Assembly (NCBI GenBank): GCA_002633005.1
Contig: NMRA01000141.1
Coordinates: forward strand, 254,546 to 318,545
Direction of reading: 5' to 3'
DNA: 64,000 nucleotides
DNA from: Phoronis australis
Lineage: Eukaryota; Phoronida; Phoronidae
The position numbers and the translations under genes were made by a program. Below the pieces are notes generated by a model. It made no database searches. It was not told the DNA's origin and worked only from the letters and a program-made list of their open reading frames with translations. Below, piece by piece: positions 20,896 to 33,863 of this stretch; the first letter of the stretch is position 1; every line of letters begins with the position of its first letter.

Positions 20896-23144
20896 AAAAC
20901 AAAAAAGTTTACTTGAATATCCATCATATTGTGTCTTAAGGTTATCTCAAACCTTATTAGTGACCTTCATTCTAACTCATATATCGAAAATCAGGCTGTC
21001 AACTGGTAAAAGTATACATTTTCTAAAAGAAAATAATCAGAGGTTACAAAATTATGTTTTATATTGATGTGTCATTATTATTATTATTAACACCTTTTAA
21101 GTCAAAGTTTCATTTTTAAAAAGGTACATCCATAGTAAAATAACCCCTTGGTAGATTTTTTATGAAACTCTTCTTTAATGAAAATTTCACAATTTACCTC
21201 AAAAACACTGTTAGGAATTTTCTATTACTCATTTAGTTTTGTTTCTATGCCAAATTAACTCACAAAACAAAATGTATTTTTGTAAAAAATAGCAGTTGCA
21301 TTCTTCTATCTTAAAGTGCAGTACGCAAAATCTAAGCGCTTAAAAGGAAAATCCTAACAGCATTTTGAGACTGATTAACAAATATTAAAATTGGAAGTTT
21401 CAGTGAGATTCACAGAGCCGTTTTCAAGAACTTGTGTTCTGTGAAAGGACTGAGGGTACATATGGAAATGCTCTATGCCTGGCACGAGATTCAGTTTGAG
21501 TGACAGCCCTGTAACCTTTGAGCTTGGATTAGAATTGTAAGAATAAATATTGATTAAGTAATTAGTAAGAATAGTTCCATTTTAAGTTGCCTAAAATTTG
21601 TGCATATGTACTTTTAAATCATGGGGTCAGACTTGGTGACATGTATTTTAGCGTCAAAATCTATTTTTAGATGGTGCTTACAACTTTGGGTTCTGGGGTC
21701 AAAGTACTCTAGAGATTCTAGAATATTCTGAGAACAAATTGTAACAGCCAATAATATGAGTGGATATGATCATGTGGTTTTTATTAGCCAATCACTAAAT
21801 AAGTAGAATGTTATATTATGGGCTGAAATCAACTAGATAATTAGATGCGCTATAGTAGTTGAAGCATAAGGACTTGCTACAGTGTACAGAAGCAATTGTG
21901 CGACAGAGCCATCTCGTGGAAGATTCTAGAAAGGATCTTGGCAAGGGCAAGGGTTAACGAACAGGAAGTTAACTAAGAGCTTGTCACTTGCATTGTGGGT
22001 AGTAAGATACTACCTGAAGTGTTTGCGTCATAAGCCAGAGACTGTGACCAGCAAGAAGATTCACGGGTAGAAGAAATTGCCTGCAAGTGTTGCATCACCA
22101 AAGACGGTGACCAACAAGTACACTGTCGCTATACAGTGTGTGTAGTTCGAAGATTCACCAACAGGACAGACATCCAACAAGTGGAGAGTCCTAGCTTGGA
22201 TAGCAGATAAGACATTTGATTGTTTTGGTTGTTTGATTAAAGTAATCTTTAAAGAGGGCGCTAGCGTAGTTACTCTTTGTAGTTGATTACTTAATTAACA
22301 ATAGGTTTCATTTGTCTAATTAGGGGTTATCATATAATAAATTAATTACTGGATTTGATTATTCACTCTCCATCTACACACAATCTCAAAGCATAGCTAC
22401 CTTTTAAACAAACCCACAGTCAAACATCTGACAAGAATTTATAAACAAATTTCCACGTGACTGCACGGTTCCAAGATGGTTGCGCTAAACCTTTATTTCT
22501 CGCTACACGGTATATATTTCGAGCTTGAAGTTCCCCGGGAATGAAGATAATATTTTGCTAGACATATGTGAAATATTAACTTTGTGAATAAGGTTCGAGA
22601 TATCCTTAAACTGTTCATAACTTACATTAACATATACATTTTGCTCTATCTGACAACAACATATTTGCAACAGAATAAACCACTTGTGGTTTCCAAACTT
22701 AGAAGAAAAGTGGTACAAAATCCCTAAATTCTTGCACAACAGCACCCTGCACATGGAAAACCAGCACGAAATCCAGAATGAGCCTGGTGTCTAATCCCTC
22801 AGTACTTGAAACTAGACTCAAAATTTATGACACGCTTCAAGTAAAACTTACAGTCGCACCCAAAACACGTAGCGCCTGGTTAACCAAGTGTGAGTTTGCA
22901 GGTTAGATGCTCACCTATACACAGATCAACAAGTACGAGCACCGAGCACCGTTTACTTTCAATTCCCTTCTTTATTCCACTTAGCCAACTCTGTCAAGGT
23001 CACAGTTCAGCCACAAGGACCATGGCTAGCTAAAACAAAATAATGTTACATAATATCACCAGTCACCACATTCTATTTAATTACTTCTTAATGTCCACTT
23101 TAATAACAAATTCAAGGTTATGCTTATCTGCACTGACATTGGCA

Positions 23145-23833
23145 ATAGTCGGATATAACGAGCCTGTATTTTGTGTTCAATGACAGCGAGTCCAGCTACT
23201 CACAACTCTTAGTTAAGGCTAGATGGCGGATGAAATGTTTATCTATTGAAGTATTCAAAAATGTTCATATTATTGGACCCTGTCCTTTGTCAGGAAAGCT
23301 TGAATTTAGAGAGTCTGGATACGGTCTCAGAGGTGAAAACTGTTTCTATGTGAAACGCTTTAATACGAGGACTTACGGATGTAACTCAATCTCCCATAAA
23401 GATACTTTGTTGTGGAACTCATTGCCATCAGTAATGAGACAATGTACTGTCTTAAATGAATTCGCCACTCTTGCTCATGACTTTTTCTCTGAGATCTGCT
23501 CTTGTGAAAACTGCTATGGATCGCCTACACGCTCTGTAACATGTATGTGTACTTTTGTATTTATATTTATATTTATGTTTAAGTTCTGTATATTCTCCGT
23601 ACTGTAGAATTAGCTAGTATTTTAGTTCTATTCATTTTGTAGATTTTAAATTTGTCGGATAATAGCACTTGTGCTAACGTTTCATTGTTAAATCTCACCG
23701 ACTTTTAAATAAAGATTACTACTACTGCTACTGCTACTGCTACTGCTACTGCTACTACTGAGAACCAGTTTTATGCCTGTTGGGAGAAAACTGCATGGTT
23801 CTCAAAATTTGGGCACGTTTATATCCGACCATT
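23145..23833. mobile_element. Palindromic MITE split by a retrotransposon insertion
   Basis: The left arm (AATAGTCGGATATAACGAGCC...TATTTTG, to about 23173) and right arm (from about 23759, GAGAACCAGTTTTATGCC to TATATCCGACCATT) together equal the intact copy at 2476-2573. The 585 bp between them is a non-LTR retrotransposon fragment. Confidence 0.75.
23174..23758 (+). pseudogene. Non-LTR retrotransposon fragment (reverse-transcriptase C-terminus and 3' tail)
   Basis: Frame 23173-23607 contains the order R-W-R-M-K-C-L-S-I-E-V-F-K-N, then YGLRGEN, NTRTYGCNSISHKDTLLWNS and LPSVMRQCTVLNEF, the typical end of CR1/L2/Jockey-type ORF2 proteins. It is followed by an AATAAAG and a (CTACTG)n microsatellite tail. 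5'-truncated and lacking the polymerase motifs. Confidence 0.75.
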
Positions 23834-24008
23834 ATCTGAAGTGTTGGTAATTCCAAATACAAGTACAGTAGACGTTAGAAGTAATCAGAGCCCGCCAGCA
23901 AAAAACAAGGGCTAGCTGTTTAACTTGTTGATCTGGTTTTGAAAATGTAGGTATAGTTTAGCCAAAGTCAAGTATTAATGGTTAGTCAACGAAGAAAAAT
24001 CATATCAG

Positions 24009-24081
24009 TCATCACAGTAGGCAATGACCATCGAACCGGGTTCGGGCCAACAGAGGCGATGGTCATTGCCTATCATCACAG
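24009..24081. repeat. 55-bp hairpin flanked by 9-bp direct repeats
   Basis: TAGGCAATGACCATCG (24018-24033) and its exact complement (24057-24072) enclose a 23-nt loop; TCATCACAG occurs immediately outside both arms (24009-24017 and 24073-24081). Confidence 0.85.
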
Positions 24082-26567
24082 TAGGCCTAGGACATAACTA
24101 AGTTCTCGGGACAAGCAATCCAAAGTTCGTGGCGACAATTTCAAAAAAAATGTTAGTCTCATTTATGGCTCTTGAAATTTGACTAATATCCATAGACTCA
24201 AGTCACAAGATAGATCGGCCCCTATTAGCTATAGACAGTAGGCGTAACAAACAATCACTGAATCGGTCTAAGTGACCGTCCATAGCGACCATTCACTTTC
24301 AACGTCTTACAAATCTTACAATCAATACGCCTATTTAAGTCAAGACGAAACTAGACTGGTAATTTTTTGCTACTTTCCAAGCTTCATTACTTACATAATA
24401 TTCTCCGGAAGCGTTTTTTATTAACGAACACGATAAGGTCAATCCGAAAACAGTCCGAAACGAGCAAGTGTCACTATAACAGTTACACAAACTTTCTCAG
24501 TGCCTTGCAGTTCAACGATTTTATAGGGGAGGTTAAGTGAAAATAGAAAATGTAAGTCGATTTACATAACATTTAAAACTTTTCTATTATTGGACACGCC
24601 AAGGAAAGGGGTCATGAATTGGTAACATTTTTTTTATCATTTTTTGAGAAAATAAGGTATATAGCTGTTTGTGAAAAAGCATCTGAATTTTATTATCTAG
24701 GCTCATAGGAACCTCACAGTGCTGTTCGGTTTACCAACAACCCGGAGAGAGAACGACACAAGGACAATAGTAAGAAATGCTGAATGGGTTTGTTCTTCTG
24801 TTCAGTGCCACTGTTAGCACGTAAGCCAATGTATGACAAACCGCCAATACTTCTTTCATTCTTCCTTTTTGATATGCAAGCAACTCTTGTATTCTGTCAA
24901 CGAATTCACACGGGGATTTGTATTATTTGGTGCATATGGGATATCTGTGCACGGGCTCTTATTTCATTCACCTTTTCACACAGGTGATTGAAAATAAGCG
25001 CCCGTGTCTGTGCCGCAGCCCTTGCTGTGTTGGAGAGTAAAACAGTTTTGACTTCACCGTCAAACGGGTTTATTTGCCAGTTCCATTGATTGATTTATTT
25101 AACATCTATTGAGCATGGACGGGAAACCACAACAAAACAAAGGCAGAACAAATACTAAAAGTACAATCGATACACGAATTACACGGACAAATGATAACTT
25201 ATTTTCACCGTCTAATATAGTAAGTTTTATTATATTGAGTATTATCATTCAAACAATAAATACAATGATCGAGGCCGGGACGATGCGGCAACTGTGCTCA
25301 AATGACAACAGCCTTGTTTATTGAAGAAAACAAGATTACAGGCATAATTTCATGAAGAGGTGATCAAAAAAGGAATCAAGTCTTTTAACCAAAATAAATG
25401 CCGTCGCCCTCTTCAACATTTTGATTTTCCAGCTGTAGCGATATAAGGGCGATAAATGTTCGTTGATTCTAAAACCATAGGAGTACGAAGTGTAGGAATG
25501 GTTCCTGGACTTCTTTGTATAAATTAATCAAAACTAGGTCGTTTGTTTGCTATTGCTGAGCCTACAACAGCCCACCGACCTAAAGTTTCATTGCACGCCC
25601 GTGCATTTTCCCATACAGATGGCCCGGGCTCGGAGGCCGGGAATTACGGACCCCCTTGAAGTGTGGATAAATTTTGGACCACCCTGTACAGAATTCGTAA
25701 ATAAATAATTAATTCATTTGTGATTTAATTGTTTAATTGCATTAAGAAACAAATATGATAAAAGAAATGGCACGCGATTAGACTATCTATACAGTTATAA
25801 AGATTTTGGAGTCTCTATTGATCAGCCACGAAAAACCTGAGTGAATGAGCAATTCAAGCTGTTTACCGCACACAGGCTTTGTTCTGTTTGGCTTTTAGGT
25901 TTCCTACCGTGTTGCATTCACGCTGTCTGCTTGTATGCTCTTTCACCTGTTGCAAATGTTTATTTCACTGTTTATTTCGCCTCCACCTAGGCCGTTACAT
26001 AGCTGTGGACGCCGTAGGCGTACACGGGACCCTGTATAGCCAGCCGAAGAGCTAAGTGTTGCCCGTAGCTTCCATCAAGGAGTGTAGTATAGATTTTCAT
26101 GGAAATGTGCAAGTCTAAACATGGATTTTCACTTTTACACGATGGTTGCCAAAAACACCAAATAAAATCCACCCCCTCAAAGCTGGGGTCACAGAAGTGC
26201 TTTACGAGCTTCCTTTTCACAAGGTCCACAGCTTTTGATTTCGGGAGTTCAGTTCTCGCCCTGAGGAACGCACCCCAGAACTGTTTCAAAGTCACGTGAT
26301 AATGTGAATGACTATTGCGAAATAGTTATTGATGCGTTTAATATAGCATCGTGATTAGGCCACAAACAACTCTTTCAGCGAGTGTAAGTGGTTCCCAAGG
26401 CGCGTCTACAAACCGTGACTACTAGATCGACTAAGTGTGGGTTTTTGAATGGACGTAGGGGCATGATGTCTATGGTCGTCGTTTTGAAAACAGTACGCTC
26501 GTGGCGTGACACGCGCACGCGCCATTTCCTAAAATTTTGCGACATTTCTCGGGATGATGATAGCTTG

Positions 26568-26679
26568 NNNNNNNNNNNNNNNNNNNNNNNNNNNNNNNNN
26601 NNNNNNNNNNNNNNNNNNNNNNNNNNNNNNNNNNNNNNNNNNNNNNNNNNNNNNNNNNNNNNNNNNNNNNNNNNNNNNN
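26568..26679. other. Assembly gap (112 N)
   Basis: Run of N; open frames crossing it are artefacts. Confidence 1.
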
Positions 26680-26841
26680 TGAGCATTTGAAGACTATTTT
26701 AAATACGACAAATTTGTTAAGAATTGATGGCACAAAAAATAAAACGTGTAATAAGCATTACAAAAAGAAGTAGGTTTCGCACGCAAACGCTGTGGACCAT
26801 AGATAAGTAGGTCTCTTGGAAAGCGATCAGTGGTTAAGTTG

Positions 26842-27133
26842 TGGTGGTGTAGTGGTAACGCACTCGCGCTCTATCCGCCAGGTCGTGAGTTCGAGTGTTA
26901 GATTCTCGCAGTCTTTTTCTGTTCGACACGTTCTCCGTTTTTTTTTTCTTTTTTGTCTCTCTTGTCTTCAGGAATCAAGGAAAATGTTTGATTTTTAGAG
27001 GTAAGAACAGAAAAATTTCGACCTCCCCCACTTCGGTGCTGTGCGCATCTACAATCGTGGTTCAGTTTGCGCAAACGCTTACAGCCGGACAAAAAGTTGG
27101 GCCCCCCCTTGTGATATCCTAGATCCGCCACTG
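26842..27133 (+). mobile_element. tRNA-headed SINE-like element sharing its tail with the GC-rich element
   Basis: The head GGTGGTGTAGTGGTAACGCA (A box) and GAGTTCGAGTG (B box) resembles a tRNA-derived pol III promoter. The last ~110 bp (CTTCGGTGCTGTGCGCATCT to GATCCGCCACTG) are nearly identical to 11203-11314. Confidence 0.6.
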
Positions 27134-28774
27134 GCTTGGCAGCAGCAAAACTCAGTGACTTGTCCAAACGCCATTTTTCCAACACCGTTAAATAATTTAG
27201 TTTACTCAAGGAAGACTGTAGTTTTTAATGACACTAATTTTGTGCCAGATTTTATCTTAGGCTTGCCACTTTTTTACCCACATCGGTGCAAAGCTGTATA
27301 TTTATAATTTAGTATACAGCTTTGTACCAAGGCTACCAAGTTGTCTGCTTCATGAAAGCATTCGAGGACAGTCAGCTGATGTTATCCTGCTGGCTTGGCT
27401 AACTTGTTTACAGCTACTGTCCACATTGGAAAGAATTAATTCTTGGATGGGCGTGGAAGTAATTGGCAATTTCCAAGGGCCATTACTCATACATGTAAAC
27501 CAGCAGAAAGCACTTATTTTGAGGAAAGCCAAGTCAAGTGCCTGAAGTGACAAGTGCCGAAGTGTCATACTGATACAATTCTTGGCATGTTAGCAATATT
27601 GAGCCAGCTGGGACATTGCTGAAACCATGAAGTTTTGAATTAGTGTGCTACTTCACAATAGACTGGCAAGATGTTTGCCCCTTGTTGCATTCTCGTCTCA
27701 GATTCTGCTCATAATTCTGAGCTCCTGTGTTGCCTTCACAATGTATCATTTGCCAAAAATCAAAGTGCATCACAGAGAACTTCACAAACAAAGGACAACT
27801 TGAAAACCTATCCCAGTTCCAAACATTCACTTGTAAATTGACCTACCTATATTTAAAAAACTGTCATTTATGGTAAAAATCTTTAGTTTAGGCCAGAGAA
27901 TTACCTTGCTTCATAAATTTGCGGTATCAGCCTTCCCAATCTCAAAGGTACTGGCAGTAGTTTTTATCTACATGTGAGTGATCAACACTGATTTTTATGA
28001 ACTTCCAAGCCTATTTTCATACCCTTTTATGTAAAAACATGAGCAGTGTTTGAAAATTGAAAAATATAAAAATGGAAATATTGCCCTTATGTAATTCATT
28101 ATCTTGAAAATCCAAATTTTGCAAAGATTTCAGAATCTCACATCTTGAAGATTCTTGAATTGAGAATTTTTAGAACGGGAAAATTTTTACTCTTCCAATT
28201 ATGTGCTGTCTAAAACAGGAAGTATCAAAAGAAATTTTAGCTCTACCGTAAATAATACGCATTCCAATTCCATTCAACAACTATTGCCAAAATGACCATT
28301 CCTCTATTTTCAAACTCTAAACTACTGCTAAAAATTCTCCCGTGTCTTAAATTCTTCGAAGGCAACTGTACAGTGCAATCAATGCTAGTAATGATGCTCA
28401 TTTCTCTTAATGCATACTTTTGCTGAGCGCATTGACAAAATTTCACTTGTTGTCCATACTGTGTGCTAAAGTGAAGAGCATTTTGGTTATCTGTTTCAGT
28501 AAAAAGGATTACTGTAACATGGCTGAAGTGTTTAGATGAAATGGTATTCAGGTTGACAAAAATTTTTGATTCCGGGTAGGGTGCACGCTTGCAGAAATAT
28601 TTTTTAACTTTTTCTTTATAAAGTTGGGCTCAGCATTTGTGTTTCCTGCTCAACTCATGGAAGACATTGAACCTTTTGAATGCTGTACGGCGACTCATCA
28701 TCAACAGTTGACAAAGCTCGCTACCGCATACTGAGGTTGAAATCTGTGGAATCATATCTGCCTCTTGATCATGA

Positions 28775-29032
28775 TTGTTTGCTGTTACATGTCAGTGTGC
28801 CATTCACAAACGGACCTTGCAACAGCATGTCAGTGCACCATCTCCAGCTGGTAATGGGTGGCTTTTGGTGCAGGGTAGTCTGAAGTTCCATTGGACGACT
28901 CTGCGTTTAGCCCCAGAAAAAGGCATTAAAAATGTTAATTGCAAGTGTAAAAAGAGTGCTTGTAGAACAAAAATGTGCTCTTGTTTGAAGTGAGGCATGC
29001 CATGTTCTAAGTTCTGTGACTGTCTTGTGTAA
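28775..29032 (+). pseudogene. Fragment of a cysteine-rich C-terminal (CXC-type) domain protein
   Basis: The frame reads HKRTLQQHVSAPSPAGNGWL, VQGSLKFHWTTLRLAPEKGI, NVNCKCKKSACRTKMCSCLK, stop (28991-28993), GMPCSKFCDCLV. The pattern PSP..NGW...G.L...W....APE....V.CKCK...C.....C.C.K.G..C...C.C is a tail common in multi-copy, transposon-associated invertebrate proteins. The internal stop and lack of upstream frame mark it as decayed. Confidence 0.55.
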
Positions 29033-29995
29033 ACATGGTGTCTCAAGAAACAACTTTTGATGACAATAATGATGATGTAAATGATGATGGAATGGATGAA
29101 GAAACATAATAAGTTTGTGCTATGTTGTTAAATAACTTTAGATTTGTAACCTAATGAAAATATTGACAACATTTTATGATGCTCGTGGCACTCACTGAGA
29201 ACTGCACGGTGTATCGTTCTCCTGTGACAGTGAACTGCAGTGTGGATAATGATAATTAATTTTGACAATTAATGAAAATGACGACAGTGAATTCATTGAA
29301 GAAGCTTGGAAATTTATGTTATTCATATGTAGGTTGTAATATTAAATCTTTATCAAGTTCCAAATGGTTAACAGTGTTGTTCTTTTGCTAAGAGTTCAGA
29401 ATATACCGATAGTATGTTTTCTGGCCAACAGTAGGCGCTGCTAACATTTTTCTTTTTTAGCAATTTTCCACCTAATTTCATAATATTTATCACTTTTCTT
29501 GTCCAGTAACTTCAAAGGAACAAACCCCAATCAAATTATCATTCAGTTTTTGTCTAGTATTGTTGGTTTTTGGAGATTGGTTTTCTGTGTCAAATTTTGC
29601 AGTCATATTTTTGAGATCAAATTTCTCGAAATATTCTGAAATCTATGGCATGGTACAGATAATTCGACTTTAAGGTAAATACCCAGCTTTACATGAAGAT
29701 ATCGGATCAGTTTTCAAGTGAAGGTGAACAACGTGTGGGGTTCTTTGGATTTTCGCTGGCTCCGAAATACTTTTTTTCATAGTCGCAGCTTTACAAATTC
29801 TCAAGTCACAAACGTATGTTTCTCAGCTGAAAAGTACCGCCTGTTGTCTTTGACAAAGCATTTTCAGAAAGTGCAAAAAACACCCATCAATTCCACCAGG
29901 AACGTCGTTTAGAAACTGCATTTGCCTCTGACATATTGCTTGTTTGTCGGGTGTCACGTGACTTTTCGCAAGGAGGCGGAGCTTGCGATAGGTCA

Positions 29996-30120
29996 ATTGA
30001 CCTATTGCTAGGCTTAACTGACCAATCGGAACGCAGCATTCATGTTAGTTTCCAAGCCGCCATTTTACTCGTCAAACAGCACGTTGTCAGGTAAGTGGAC
30101 GGAGCGTGCGATAGGTCAAT
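29996..30120. mobile_element. MITE with ATTGACCTATTGC / GCGATAGGTCAAT ends, copy 2
   Basis: 125-bp element with 13-bp inverted ends (12/13). The right end of a second copy (GGCGGAGCTTGCGATAGGTC, from 29976) abuts it, so two copies are nearly fused. Confidence 0.65.
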
Positions 30121-30924
30121 GTTTGGGAATAGACTCTAGCCGTCAACAACCTATCCCAAACACCTTGGATACTTGCTTAGGCTCAAATTATCCTACTGCG
30201 TATTTGAAATACATTCATTGAGCATTTTTGACGCTTCAAATTTCCCTTTGGAGGTGAATCTTAATTGTTGAACAACCTTAAATTCAAATTAAGTACATGA
30301 GCAACGCGGAGCATTGAAATGCGCCCGCGAATGCATTGCAAATGGTGCGCTTTTAGTGTTATTTATTTGTACCATAAAAATGGCCACTAGATGGCGAAAA
30401 AACATACAATCCATCCAAAACAGGAACATGCCATATTTCATAAAAATCTGTCAAGGAACTTCAGAGAAACAAAGGAAAACAGAATAAAATGAAATTGCCA
30501 CTAGTGGGCACAGTGTCCGTTGAATCCGCCTGAAAGTCGTTGTCGTCTGTTGTTATCTTCATATAAATACACTTACTAAATTTAGTGAAGATCCTGCAGT
30601 GGGTTTAAGAGATACAACTATGGGCGCAAAACAAAACTACCACTAGGAGACAGCACAGAAGTCAGTCACCATCATCAAAGGTCGTCATCTTCCCACCGAG
30701 AACATATATGCCAATTTTCAAATGAGTTGGTTGATACAGGGGTGGACACCAAAAACAAGATTTGAAAACAGCAAAAATGGCCACTAGGTGGTGCAAAATA
30801 CCTCGATTCCATCCATAAACAGGAAGATAGCGTCATCACACCAATAAATGCCTATATCTAAAATTTTATTAAAATCTGTTGAGGACCTTTGAAGATACTG
30901 AGTTAAACGTAAAAAACTAAATTG

Positions 30925-30938
30925 CCACTAGGGGGCAC
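30925..30938 (+). promoter_or_regulatory. CTCF-core-like motif CCACTAGGGGGCAC
   Basis: Perfect consensus match in the intergenic repeat copy at 30297-31560. Confidence 0.4.
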
Positions 30939-31363
30939 AGCAGTAGTCAGATCTGTCCGAAATTCGTCGTCATACAAAGTCAACATCATATAAATACACT
31001 TGCTAAATTAAGTAAAGATCCTGCGAACAGTTTAGGAGATACATCCATAGGCGCAACAAAGACAAAACTGCCACTAGGAAGTGCCACAGTAGTCGAAATC
31101 GTTGGAAAAACATCGTCAACCGTTGCCTTTATAGTAAGCACATACATCCCAATCTCACAATCATCCTTTGAGCGGTTTGGTTGATAGAGGGGTGGATGCA
31201 AAACAACAGTAAAAATGGCCACTATGTGTCGCAAACTACGTCGAATCCATTCGAAAACGAGAGTATAGCGTCATCTCACTAATAGGTGACTACATAACAA
31301 ATTTCATGAAAATCCGTTCAGGACTTTTGAAGATACAAAGGTAAGCATAAAAAAATATAATTG

Positions 31364-31377
31364 CCACTAGGGGGCAC
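31364..31377 (+). promoter_or_regulatory. CTCF-core-like motif CCACTAGGGGGCAC
   Basis: Second perfect match in the same copy, about 440 bp on; the spacing is close to that of the pair in the lipoxygenase intron. Confidence 0.4.
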
Positions 31378-33347
31378 ACCGGTAGTCGGATCCGTCCGAA
31401 AGTTCGCTCATGCCGTCACATTCATGAATGGAACATATGTGCCACATTTCATGAACGTATGTCAAAGGGTTTTGGAGATAGAGCAGCGGACGCCGGACGG
31501 ACGCCGCCCGGACGGAGATGACTGCAGAATGCGTCCACATATAAATATGTGGGCGCATGAAAATGAATATTGCATCAGTTGGAGACCAGAGCTTGAATTT
31601 TGGCCCTAGCCTCAGGCCACCTTTGTTTCACCATTCAAAAGCAAAAAAATTCCAACTAATGCAGCCTGTTTATGGACAAGAGTGTAAACACAGCACAAAC
31701 TCCACAAAGATTTCTTTATTTATTTTTGAAAAACTAATTTCTTGAATTCAATTACTGCTAAAAACATCTCAAAACTGTCACAGTTTACAAACTATTTACA
31801 AATTTCTATTTCTCCACAGTCCAATAATATTCATCACACAATAACAACTAGGGCAATCCAACTAAAGCGCCCCCTCACGGACAAGAGAGGCAACTTCACA
31901 TGAATTACACCAATGTGGGATTCCCAATTCAACAGTATTGAAACCAACATCAAATGATGTGGAAGAGAAATACTGTACCACTTTGTTACTGGAATATCAT
32001 CAATTCCACAACAGTCTCTGATATTTTACTCAAAGTCTAAAATTTTCTTTGCAACTCTGTGGAACAAGGAACTACAGTCGGTCTACCACAATTTGCATTC
32101 TGTAACTGAAGAACCCCCGAACAACGAACAGTATGAAAAGTAGAATTCAGGAAACCAAACAAGAAGAAACACCAAAATCGACAGACAACCAAAATTGCAC
32201 AGAAAAGGTTCCCTGATGCTAATAAAGATTTGCTAGTCTTTCCCTTTACATTCTACTTATAACTGCACATTTCCTAAGGAACAGTTCTGCCACAGACAAA
32301 ACCCAACAGAAATACATGACTGATGCATATGACGCGAGACTCGATATTTTTTCACCAGGTGGCACTTATGTAGAAAAGTTCCTCTTGGCACAAGGTTGCA
32401 TACCAGCATGGAGGCATTAGCGAAATAAAGATCCCCATGACCACCTGAATGCAAAGATTTACATAGGTCGAACTATTGTTTCACAAACGCCACCTAGTGA
32501 ACTACGACCTCCTCATGTTAGGCTCCAGCCCATGTTTGCATGTCTAAGATCCAGCCTTGTATTTTCCATAACCAGACACTGAGGCAGGTGAACTACACCA
32601 AAGACCAATTGAAAGTTAATGAAATAAAAGGTTACCATAGCAATAATAGGTTGCTTTTCACACAGGATTGTCTAGTCATTAGTGCCGCAACATATGGAGC
32701 CATAAATACCCGTGGTCGACTCGTATGACAGGCATTTGTACTAAAATCACAGGAATTATTGTTCGCAAAACCATGAACAATGCATACTATATGCATATCA
32801 TTTCCATGAGCGCATGAAATAAGTTGTTCGCGGCAGCTGTTCATCTGCGAACTACCCAATTTCTAAAGACTTAATCAATTGTTACACAGAACATGTTAAT
32901 AGAGAATTACGATAGTCCAATGACGTTCAAGCCCGCTGGAGGCAGGCAAAATTAACTGATAGAGGTTGTACAAACTAATTCACTGTGTGGCCTGTGACTG
33001 ACAATTCATTCCCAGTTAACATTCAACCAGATGTGAGTGACAAATGAAAGACAACACAGGAGCTTTTCAAGCTGCCCAGTAATTCTTCAGTTATTTTGCA
33101 AAAAAATTGTCACTTTCAACAAGTACTTAAATTTTCACTATGCATTGCCTTGTAATAACTGAGCCCTGTTTCAATAAAATGTTGTAATTTAATGGCATTA
33201 TTTTCTTACAACAAGCCTTTGAAGAGACTAATGGTTTAAGTTTCCATTTAATCTCTGAATAAAGAAATATCTTACAATTGCAGCGATTTTGGAAACAGAC
33301 TCGTGTAAATTTAGAGAACATGTTTATGATGGGATTAAATTCTTAAT

Positions 33348-33353
33348 TTTATT
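33348..33353 (-). terminator. Candidate polyadenylation signal for AMPK gamma
   Basis: Canonical AATAAA on the minus strand about 510 bp after the proposed stop codon. Such hexamers are common in AT-rich DNA, so this is a weak call. Confidence 0.25.
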
Positions 33354-33863
33354 TTGGTGAGAAATTTGACAAAGTTAAAGTTCATTTTTGTGAACGAAAT
33401 GAGTGAAGACCTAATGTAATGACCACAGCTCCACCTGTCTGCTGCAGGTGCTGCTAACAAAATGCCACAATAAATATCTGATGCGTATAGAACCACAGGC
33501 TCCATAAATGTTGACTGCGAGCTGAGGCCTCTGATCAGATGTGAGGCTCAGCTTTGCCAATACATCTTTTCACAGAACTTGAGGAAGAACTCACAAAGAT
33601 CAATTAAGTCCATGTCACTGAGATTACAACTAGCAGCCGTTTCACTCTCTTGCTCTGTCTTTTTCTTCATCATTACACCATGTGCACAGTCAGTGGTCAT
33701 TTTATAACACCTGTGGGTCATTTTACTGACCATACAGCTCGTTCAGATTAGCAAAAATTCCATTACTGGCCACAGCAACGACCCATGTTCTCTCAATACC
33801 ACTGATGTCGAATTGTCGCAAGGAAACAATGAAGTGAACCCATGATCTGTCAATAGATGTCTC

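Larger units (their letters stand above)
30297..31560 (+). repeat. CTCF-motif-bearing dispersed repeat, intergenic copy with both ends
   Basis: Begins GCAACGCGGAGCATTGAAAT and ends near 31560 after a short GGACGGACGCC-rich stretch and a hairpin (ATGCGTCCACATAT / ATATGTGGGCGCAT). This is the best copy for defining the element's ends. Confidence 0.8.
20132..33863. other. Intergenic region between lipoxygenase and AMPK gamma
   Basis: No convincing gene. Contains the nested MITE/retrotransposon, the hairpin insertion, an N gap, a SINE-like element, a cysteine-rich-tail pseudogene, a MITE and one full dispersed repeat. Should also contain the lipoxygenase promoter/5'UTR and the AMPK gamma 3'UTR. 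31600-33860 shows nothing recognisable. Confidence 0.6.

Noticed and set aside
25987-26295. 102-residue minus-strand open frame
   Set aside because: Starts at GTG, has no recognisable domain, splice context or neighbour exon; probably chance.
26375-26733. Open frames across the N run
   Set aside because: Most of their length is unknown sequence.
26842-26910. tRNA-like sequence with A and B boxes
   Set aside because: Lacks a pairing acceptor stem and runs into a repeat tail; called a SINE head instead.
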